Below are positions 56,533-64,000 of a DNA stretch of 64,000 nt, one piece after another. The notes beneath the pieces are model-generated. The model had not been told where the DNA came from. It saw nothing but the letters and a program-made list of their open reading frames with translations, and ran no database searches. Source of the DNA: Ceratothoa steindachneri (lineage: Eukaryota; Arthropoda; Malacostraca; Isopoda; Cymothoidae); assembly GCA_963969495.1 (NCBI GenBank), contig OZ018331.1, positions 151,339,264 through 151,403,263 on the forward strand, written 5' to 3'. A program made the position numbers and the translations under genes. How positions within the stretch are numbered: the first letter of the stretch is position 1; each line of letters starts with the position of its first letter.

Positions 56533-58047
56533 TTATTCAGATTGGACGTTCTGTATCTTTGCCTTTTCGTCGCGAGCTGGTGACCTCACTCTCCCTGAAA
56601 TTTTTTTCTTAAATTGATCGTGAGACAAATTGTAACACGATTTGGGACAGACTACGATGCTACCTGCTTTGAGAGCCGATAGCATTTCTTCCTCTGTGTC
56701 TTCGCTGTCGTACTCATATTTGAATCTGCCCCTTAGTACGCCCTCAACTATATCTTTAACTTTAGCCAACCTTGGGAGCGGTGACGATGGTGAGGCATAA
56801 ATTTTCATGTTCACGTCTGTGGTCTTTCTCGAGGGTGGTGTGTTCTTATCTTCTTTGGTAGGTTTGGTACGAGGAACCGCTCCTTTCTGGGCGTCCGTCT
56901 TTTGGGGTGGCAGGTCAGTTTCCATCACCCCGGGTGTCGTACTCTCCGCTTGTCTGGTCAGACGAGGATCTCTAGATTTCGATCGGGTTCTCGAGGCGGT
57001 TCTGGGTTTGCTACCCGTTTGTGTCTGGTAAAGTTCGTTCGAGGGGGGATTGTCGGGGAACCACATAGGCTTCATCCCGTTTTGTGTCAACATCTTATTG
57101 AGCTCAGTGGCATAGCTCCAAGGCTTCGCGATATTAACGAAATGTGCGTGAATCACGCACATGACCAGATCTAGATTCATAGACGGGTCTAACTGCAGCA
57201 GGGTTTTTCCTTTGTCTTGGCTCTGTGCTGCCTGGGCATACGAGGTGCTTGCCTTACGGGCCTTTTCTTCATGCAAGTTCTTCTTCTTCTCGGCGACCAG
57301 TGACTTTTTCTTGGGGCACGACATATACAACGTTCGGTGGGGGCCTCCACAATTCAGGCATTTCTTTGTACACCCGTTAGTACATTCCTTCCAGGTGTGC
57401 CCTGCTCCGGCGCACTCAGAACACACTTTACCCTGGAACGTACATTCCTTCGTTGTATGCTGCTCCAGAGCATAGCAGGAGAAGCATACCTGTACAAAAA
57501 CAAACGTTTCCCTTTCTATGCACGATGTCGCTATCCTGGTGCAGAACAAGATTAGCCCTGCTTCCGATGCCTTGGCAGCCATCTCCGTTGTCTACCACAT
57601 GGCCTTGAACAGGTAGGAGTACTTACCACCCTCGCGGTTCCTAAATTTGTAGATCTCATCAACTTTAACCCAGGATTGCTTGTCTTCGATCTCGTCTTTG
57701 ATTTCCTCTGCACTGTGTGTCCCGACCCAGGTGTCGAGGCGGCGGCAGATGATCGACCTTTGCGCCGATACGTGGGGCGGAACCCTGGGTGACAGGCCAA
57801 TGTTCTGCAGTTTCGTGCGGGAGTCCACGCCCTGCAACTTGTCTACGTCAAGGTTGCTGTCGCATTTGGCCAAGTAGCCGTATGACTGATCAACAAGTCT
57901 GCATAATGCGACTTTAATGTCTGAGAAGATGGTCTGGAAGACAGTCTCCCTCGTCGGTTTGGCGTGCCGCTCCATGACCCAGAGCGGGATTCTTTTCTCA
58001 CCCCTGGGGTCGTCCATAACGGCCCGCTGAGGGGGTGTCTTCTCCAC
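56533..58047 (-). pseudogene. Jockey-like Gag of copy J3 with a single in-frame stop
   Basis: Residues 1-151 (58047-57595) are open: VMERHAKPTRETVFQTIFSD, VALCRLVDQSYGYLAKC, NIGLSPRVPPHVSAQRSIIC, EEIKDEIEDKQSWVKVDEIY. A TAG codon (57592-57594) follows, then the same frame continues for 350 codons with knuckles CFSCYALEQHTTKEC, CSECAGAGHTWKEC, CLNCGGPHRTLYMSC, then VMCVIHAHFVNIAKPWSYAT, MWFPDNPPSN and a basic end at 56533. With the stop ignored, Gag is ~505 residues. It binds RNA by family knowledge. It is the best preserved Gag here. Confidence 0.87.
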
Positions 58048-58430
58048 GGGACCTACCAGTCTATTAAGGATGTTTACCTAATTTACAGACTCGTTTCACC
58101 TTGTACTGCCCTACCTATACTAAAATGTCTAGCAGGGCCCACCTGCCGGTCCTGTCCACTCCGCCCCCTACTGGGGCCCCCTTCTTCGCTCTCCTGTAGG
58201 GCTTCCTTCCGGGGTTCGGACATGACAGAAACCGGTGGTCTCTACAAGCCTCAACCAACCAGCAGTCAAGTTACGAGGAACGAGGTGTGCTGCTGTGTAA
58301 TGGAAGAAAATCCAAAACGAGATGCGTCGGCGTCCAACGGGTGCTCTTGCGTGCACGCCCGCTCGCGCGCGGGTGCGCGTTTACGCCCGCGACACTACAA
58401 TCGAGTAGCAGTAAATCAGCGGTCTTGACG
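58048..58430 (-). other. J3 5' UTR (GC-rich)
   Basis: GC-rich leader with a CGCGCGCG-type hairpin near 58360-58385. Open frames on the plus strand here are shadows. Confidence 0.45.
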
Positions 58431-59208
58431 CGTAAGGACAATTTTCACCTTTGCAAATCTTGAGAATTCTTCGAATGCGGCTGGAGAAAATCTATTCAGA
58501 ATGAAGCGCAGTCACTAATCATATTTAGTGAAACAAATCAAATTCATTGAAAATTAATATAGTGAAAATAGTAAAGTAAATAAAATAGTACAAATAAAGC
58601 AAAAAGTGAATAATTAATAAATTATAAACAGTGACAGAAAATCTAGTTTTAACGTAAAGTAATGAACAATTAAAGTGTAACTAAATTAATTTAGTGAAAA
58701 CAAATCTAATGGAAATAATGTAGTAAATAAAATAAGCAAAAATGATAAATTTATACAGTGATAATAAATCAAATTTTAGTGTTAATCGATTTAATGTAAA
58801 ATTATATTAGCGAAATACAACAAACAGATTTACTAAGCATTAAAAGCTACCGTAAATCTAATGTGTAGTAAATATAAAGTGAAATATAATAAACTAACAA
58901 ATTAAATGAACTATAACAAGTGTATAATAACAGTAATTTTAAGAATGTATAGTAAATTATCCTTATTCTTTCTATAGTATTTGAATTGTAGTTAACTTCG
59001 AAAATTCAATTGGTAATGATTTCCATGTCTCCGGCAAGCTATCATTTCCTACTTCTACTCAGTGCTTTTACCTCCTCTGCTAAAATCTATTTTCACCACT
59101 ATTTTCTATCATTATTACTGCAATGTTTGTAATTGATATTTTAATTATGTTGCAATGTATGTAATTACTTTTTGTATTTATTTACTTAATAAACCGTTGA
59201 ACCGTTGT
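58431..59208 (+). mobile_element. 3' UTR and tail of a plus-strand Jockey-like unit
   Basis: AT-rich sequence with irregular TAGTGAAAA/TAGTAAATAAA repeats, then GATTTCCATGTCTCCGGCAA (59016 on) and a tail AATAAACCGTTGAACCG (59188-59204). The same order (GATTTCCACGTCTCCGGGAA at 61460, tail AATAAACCG(TGAACCG)2) follows the J5 Gag. Its own coding part is absent (5'-truncated near 58431). Confidence 0.65.
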
Positions 59209-59218
59209 TCTGACTATT
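59209..59218 (+). promoter_or_regulatory. TCTGACTATT decamer before J5
   Basis: Directly follows the tail of the preceding unit and lies 41 nt before the H4-like codons. Confidence 0.45.
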
Positions 59219-59259
59219 GGCCATGCTGATTGAAAAGGAGTTCAGCTGAAGCTTTCATT

Positions 59260-59283
59260 AAGTCTCGTCGTGGTAAAGGCGGT
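59260..59283 (+). pseudogene. Histone H4 N-terminal codon fragment
   Basis: AAG-TCT-CGT-CGT-GGT-AAA-GGC-GGT encodes KSRRGKGG, matching H4 MSGRGKGG with the start codon changed and Gly to Arg. TTAGGAA downstream (59289-59295) resembles the next LG codons with a 1-nt loss. It is short, so chance cannot be excluded alone. The H3 fragment in the same relative place before J4 raises confidence. Confidence 0.55.
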
Positions 59284-59469
59284 TTACTTTAGGAAGACAT
59301 TTTAACAAGAGAATCTTTTCCTTCACTCGTGGGATCGAAATCTCTTTATTCGCGAGTAGAAGGAGGGTGTCCCAAGGAGGGGGAGCCCACTACCCTAGTG
59401 GGGCTCCATGGGGTCGGCCCCCCAGTACTGTAGGAGAGTTCCCCTCCGCACTATAAGGGGGGGGGGGCT
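59284..59469 (+). other. J5 5' leader
   Basis: Between the H4-like codons and the Gag start; includes GC-rich palindromic GGGGCTCCATGGGGTCGGCC (59400-59419) and a G-run at 59459. Confidence 0.45.
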
Positions 59470-61080
59470 AAACTGTCAAGAACAGCCGTGGTTGAGGCTA
59501 TCTATAATCATATCAATGTAGTCCCCATCAGGCTAATTGACACCCCGGGACTGGCTATGTGTCAATCTACCACACCATGGAGGATGTGGAACGGCTGGTC
59601 TCGAACGAGGCCAAGGTCCACCTCCAAAAAATCGGACTAGAGGCAAACATCCCACGATAAATATGAGTGCAACGTATTGTTATTCTCCAGTGGTTGGACC
59701 CACTCTTCCCTGACAACACCTGAGAGGAAATCAAGGCAGATCTGTTAGCGAAAAAGACATAAGCCAACATTTTAAAGGTGGAAAATTCGGCAAAGGAAAC
59801 AGTATAGTGAGAAGAGCCAAGAAAGATGGACTGCTTGGGTTTCCTAAGGTTATCATCTGAACAAATCGAAACAGAAGACTACATACCGATCGACTGCTGC
59901 TACAAATGCTATACAGTCGAAAAGCATTCAACAAAGGACTACAAGGCGACGGTAGTTGTGTAGGGGTGCGAAGATGTATAAGAGAAAAACTTCCTTCCAA
60001 AAAGAGAATATAAATAGCCCATTAAATTACCAAGTCAAGACGGACTTCGCCGTAGCGTAACGGTAGAGTGCTAGCCTCTAGATTCAAAAGACCCACGATC
60101 GATCCCCAAAGTCCACAATTTTTACGGAGAAAAATCCCAGAAAAAAACAGAAAACGCTTTATGGACAACTCAAGAAATCGACTCAAGAGAAAACCGATGT
60201 CAAGGAAAACGGACAGAAAACGACTTCAAGGGCTAACTCGTCTCAAGAAATCATCACGTCATCATGAAGCAGAAGAAGTCATCACGTCAACAGAATTGGA
60301 AGGAATCATCACATCGTCGTTAAAAGGAAGATACATCAAGAAAAAGAAGATCAAGGATTAACCCAGCCAACTTAAGAAGAAAGAATATCAGCCTACAAGA
60401 GTCAGATAAATAAATGAATTCAAGACAATGTTTCGAGGGGCACTTCAGTCAAGAAATAAACAAATATAAGAAAGAGGCACCCCCCCCCCATAGTTGCATG
60501 CTCCAACTGCGCCAAATCCGGGCACGGTTAGAAACATTGCACGGAAGGGAAGCAAATGTGCGTCAACTGTGGAGGAGACCATAGGGTCTTGGCCATGTGG
60601 TCCCCCATATGCAAAGAAGCCATCCGTACAAAAAGGGAGGATATAAGAAAGGAAAAAGATGCAAGAACTAAGACCACTACGCTCAAGCGGTGGCTCCGAA
60701 GAACTTCGTCACAACAAGTGCCCCAAAGCTGGTGATGCCAGAGGAGGGTAAAGATATCATGACAATGATCATCTTTGCTTACATGGCTAACTTGGCTAAC
60801 CCCGGCTCCTTTTACGAAGAACTTAACCGTTTTCTGAAGAAGAACGGAGTTACCAAAAAACTCTGGTTTCCCGAAAATCCAGACTCGGCGGCAATACTAA
60901 ATATCCAGTTTACCGACGAATCCCAACGGGAACATCAACCAAATGAGGAGCCGACGCAGTCCCCCTACCGAAGAACCAAATATAATGGAAGAAACTTCGG
61001 ATGATGTTGAAGGGGCCGGTGTTCATCCCACCATCGGACGTGAACGCCGTCAACATTCAAAGCCATAAAAAGTGGACAAA
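59470..61080 (+). pseudogene. Jockey-like Gag of a Gag-only unit (copy J5), interrupted
   Basis: Broken frames in order: VVEAIYNHINVVPIRLIDTP (59490), a middle corresponding to KIGLEANIP, DYIPIDCCYKCYTVEKHSTK (59880), a 532-bp insertion (59959-60490), CSNCAKSGHG then CVNCGGDHRVLAMW (60500-60600), MPEEGKDIMTMIIFAYMANL and LWFPENPDSA (60735-60900), ending TFKAIKSGQKTSEMR (61040-61080), the same end as J4. No endonuclease or RT follows before its tail. Many stops and frameshifts. Confidence 0.78.
59959..60490 (+). mobile_element. 532-bp non-autonomous insertion with tRNA-like head in J5 Gag
   Basis: It splits the zinc-knuckle region of J5 and is flanked by TAGTTG (59953-59958 and 60491-60496), a target-site duplication. 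About 90 bp in is a tRNA-like segment: GGACTTC...AAAGTCC outer pairing, CCGT...ACGG D-arm, A box TAGCGTAACGG (60058-60068), B box-like GATCGATCC (60107). It ends in a C-run. This is a probable SINE; the 97-codon frame inside has no support as a gene. Confidence 0.68.
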
Positions 61081-61613
61081 AAACGTCCGAAATGAGGTGA
61101 AAGTACAAAATACAAGTGTATATAATATAACGATAATCCTCTTCCAATATCAGTGATTTGGAAGAGTGTACATAGAAAGTGTGTGTTAATTAATTTACGA
61201 AATATATCTAGTATCAAATAAGTGACTTAAAATTAGATTAAAATCATCAGCTAGACTGAAATAGAATACTAAAAAGGTTTTTACAACAAACGCGTAGAAA
61301 TAATGTAAAGTAATTAAAATAATGTGTATTTAACGTTAGAAATATATAATAATGTGTAAATATATATGTATTTTTTTAGGAATAATTTTGTTATAACTAT
61401 AAACTATTAACTCTTATGAGTAAATGTGAAATTTGTATTGTATAGAGCTAAAAAAATTGATTTCCACGTCTCCGGGAAGCTTTATCTTCCTACTTATACT
61501 TATAACTATCTCTTCTCAGTTAAATTCTATTTTCCACACTGTCCGCTATATATTTACATTTATGTAATCTCTCTTTGTAATTTATCTCTTAATAAACCGT
61601 GAACCGTGAACCG
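61081..61613 (+). other. 3' UTR and (TGAACCG)n tail of J5
   Basis: AT-rich UTR, then GATTTCCACGTCTCCGGGAA and the tail AATAAACCG(TGAACCG)2 at 61590-61613. AATAAA may also act as a polyadenylation signal. Matches 58431-59208. Confidence 0.65.
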
Positions 61614-61623
61614 TCTGACTATT
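61614..61623 (+). promoter_or_regulatory. TCTGACTATT decamer before J6
   Basis: Directly follows the J5 tail, as at 59209. Downstream, AAAGGAGGTAGAGGAGAGGG (61685-61704) weakly resembles histone Gly/Lys-rich N-terminal codons but is purine-rich and unconvincing. Confidence 0.4.
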
Positions 61624-62389
61624 GACTGCCCAGACTTCATTGAATAAACAACGTTAACTCAGAAGAAAGTTCATACCCCATAAAGGAGGTAGAGGAGAGG
61701 GAGGCGAATTCACAAACGTGGAATTTATTTTCACTTTCTCTACATGGAATTTAAAAAGAGAAAAATCCATTTTGAAATGTGAATAGGTGACACATGTCTG
61801 CCTAAACCCCCCTCTGATGGGTAGCTAAGCGGTCGTGAACTGGATTGCCATTCATTTTGTCTCTCCCCAACTATGTCGTTCTATGTGATATACATGATTA
61901 GGGGCGCCAAGGAAAGCAGGTTTGAGGAGTAGCCCATTGTGGAACTCGGCGTCTGAAGCACCCAGACAAGGGGCAGAACTGCAACCTCCGGGGTAAACCC
62001 CGGGGGTCTCAGCCAGGACCATAGAGGAAAGTTACACCCATCTTTGTGTATGCCGGATGCAGTTCTGATACCCAACCCTGCGAGGGGCGGCATCCCCGAT
62101 TAGCGCTGGTTGATTCCACACTAACCAACAAAAAGTCCGCCATACTATCACACCTCGTGAGCCCCCCCCCCTCCCCCGGGTTCACCCATCATCATCATCT
62201 TCTCATCCGGCAATCTATGTTCACTAACGCTGCGCTGCTACGAGGAGGGTTTAGTCACTGATTCAACCCATTTAATGAGAAATCACAGCCTCAAAGAAGA
62301 AGACTCAAGATATTCAACCATCGTCTAAACACCAGCAGGAAAAAAGAAGAGGCAAAAATCAGAAAGGCCCCGTGGGGCCTCACTGAGTG
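61624..62389 (+). other. J6 5' leader
   Basis: No gene. Contains the palindrome CCGGGGTAAACCCCGG (61987-62002) and a poly-C run (62163-62177). Spurious short frames only. Confidence 0.45.
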
Positions 62390-63700
62390 CAAAATGGACC
62401 AAGAGAATACCACAAGAATCCCCCTGCGGGTGATCAACGGGCAGAACAAGCCCAACAGGGATAAGGTATTTGAACTAGTGTCGTTAAACTAAACATCGAT
62501 CTTGTAAGGCTTCTAGACGTCCCCTCTGGGAACGTCGCGATCTGCGAACGAGAAAAGGACGTAGAAGCTATTATGAAAGAAGAAGCTCTGGAAGTCCTAA
62601 GAACCAGTGGACTACAGCCTTCTATCCCTCCACAAATACAAGCTCGTCGCAGTGTCGTTTGCAGGAGACTCGATCCTTTGATTGGACAACATAATAGAGA
62701 AGAAATAAAAGAAGAAATCGAGATTAGACAAAAATGGGCTAAAGTAGCAGATATCATCAAATTTAAGAACAGGCGGGACAACAGCGAATACACCCATGTA
62801 TTTAAGGTTTTATTCCCAGAAACCTCGATGGCCCAAAAGGCGAAAGAATAAGGCTTGCTTATGTTCAACGCCAAGGTGAGTCGAGACCAGATAGAGCGAA
62901 AGGAATTCTTTCCAGTCCAATTTTGCTTTCGCTGCTACAAAATGGAGCAGCACGCTACGAAAGCCTGTAAAGAGCCTCAAGAAACATGCTCCAAGTGCAT
63001 CGAAAAGGGACACCACTGGAAGGAGTGTCGTAACAACTACGAGATATGCACGAACTGCGCGCAAGGCCACAAACCAATCTTTATGGCATGCCCGGTTAAA
63101 AAGGAAATAATAAACATAAATCAAAATGACAAGAAACAGGAAGAGGTGGTACACATATCAAACACTAATTATGCACCGGTAGCTAAAGCTGTGCACAAAG
63201 AAACAGAAACAAAGAAAACATACTTGAAGATAGAGAACGAAGAGTCCACAAAAATTCTGACGTGCATCCTCTATGCTCACGTTAGGAATCTAAACCAACC
63301 TGGTTGCTTCGCAAAAGAACTCAACCAAATGCTGGCCAAACAGGAATGAGCTAAACGTGGTTCCCGGACGACCCTCCATCAGGAGACGTCATCCAGCTGC
63401 AGATGATTCATAATAGTGTAAATGAGAGGGACACCAACAAGGAAGAAATAGAGAATGAAACCCAGGAACTTAAAGCTGTTGCCTCAAAACCCACACAGGT
63501 TCAACCAAAGAGAAAATTCACAAAGAGAAGCGAAACGGTGGGCCTGGCATCAAAGGCAAACCACTGACTCCTCGGAGTCTTCCGACTCAGAAGACCCTAA
63601 AAAAAACAAAAAAATGGAAGAAACCAAAAACCCACTCGACGTGATAGGATTAATCTCACTATTTATGCGTCAGAGAAATTCCCCTTGCCTGAAAATATGA
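62390..63700 (+). pseudogene. Jockey-like Gag of copy J6
   Basis: Frames in order: TRIPLRVINGQNKPNRDKVF (62410), broken to 62570, SGLQPSIPPQIQARRSVVC, REEIKEEIEIRQKWAKVADI (62573-62851), an in-frame TAA (62849-62851), then the same frame with knuckles CFRCYKMEQHATKAC, CSKCIEKGHHWKEC, CTNCAQGHKPIFMAC (62930-63090), ILTCILYAHVRNLNQPGCF (63255), a frameshift near 63350, WFPDDPPSGDVIQLQ, and a Lys/Ser-rich end. It aligns with J3 Gag throughout. Confidence 0.8.
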
Positions 63701-64000
63701 GCGAAACAAAAATTCTAAATGGAGTAAATAATAAAATATACAAATAAGAGTACGACGCATCGATCGAGGTTGAAGTGGTTAAGGAGGCCCCACTACGCCA
63801 TAATGTTACTCTATACGAGGATTCATGTGAGCAAGTCTCCAACACAGAATTTCTAAAAAAGAGGAACGGAAGAAAAAGAAACCACCCAGAAAGACCAGCA
63901 TGGAGACGTAAACAATAGATTGAGGATTCTGACACTCAACGTTAATGGATGGGATGGGAAAGCAAAGGCATATGGAAACATATTCCGTGTGGTTGACCCT
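63701..64000 (+). pseudogene. Start of J6 ORF2 (endonuclease), cut by window end
   Basis: LRILTLNVNGWDGKAKAYGN at 63921-63980 is the opening block of an AP endonuclease (LNVNG with the metal-binding Asn), as in J3 (SLNVN). The ORF1-ORF2 spacer before it has several stops. This suggests J6, unlike J4 and J5, keeps ORF2 beyond the window. Confidence 0.65.

Noticed and set aside
57592..57594. In-frame stop codons in Gag of J3 (TAG) and J6 (TAA, 62849-62851) as programmed readthrough
   Set aside because: The two stops are not at the same aligned position and use different codons, so independent decay is simpler.
58300..58428. CpG-rich promoter of a host gene
   Set aside because: The GC-rich block is the J3 5' leader; no host coding sequence on either side.
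61685..61704. Third histone N-terminal fragment before J6
   Set aside because: The match is purine-rich, needs a 6-nt gap, and lacks the preceding start codons; mentioned only as weak.

Overview
This window reads as a transposon-dense, probably heterochromatic stretch of an invertebrate genome. An arthropod, perhaps a crustacean, is my best inference, from the mix of CR1-type LINEs with esterase ORF1s, GIY-YIG Penelope-like elements (PLEs), Jockey-like LINEs, Tc1/mariner relics and many long (TA)n tracts. I found no intact host protein-coding gene. Almost every recognisable open frame belongs to a retroelement or DNA transposon.

Region 1 (1-19330) is a nest of CR1-like LINEs from at least two related full-length families. 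Family A is represented by a complete copy (101-4641, minus) with both ORFs open. Family B is represented by 8931-13448 (plus; ORF2 open, ORF1 with one stop) and 13449-16675 (minus; ORF1 open, ORF2 cut off). ORF1 has an N-terminal Cys pair motif and an SGNH esterase. ORF2 has an AP-type endonuclease and a reverse transcriptase. The pieces are not random. Flipping 4642-13448 restores a complete B element nested inside an A element, so an 8.8-kb inversion is visible.

Region 2 (19331-44700) is a PLE graveyard with at least four PLE types, a decayed Tc1-like and a mariner-like transposase, a decayed RTE-like LINE, several SINE or tRNA-like sequences, three tandem-repeat blocks and ten long (TA)n tracts. 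Hammerhead-ribozyme-like motifs recur, usually 35-90 nt before a (TA)n tract. Several PLE ends form large inverted repeats.

Region 3 (44770-64000) is dominated by a Jockey-like LINE group with CCHC-knuckle Gag. Three minus-strand copies (J1, J2, J3) carry endonuclease and/or RT remnants. Two plus-strand copies (J4, J5) appear to be Gag-only with their own 3' tails. A third plus-strand copy (J6) runs off the window end. The most unusual feature is that the plus-strand units are preceded by the shared decamer TCTGACTATT and, in J4 and J5, by fragments resembling the first codons of histone H3 and histone H4.

The genes act only in the sense that autonomous LINEs supply endonuclease and RT for themselves and possibly for truncated or Gag-only relatives. 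No operons, bacterial features or CRISPR arrays are present.
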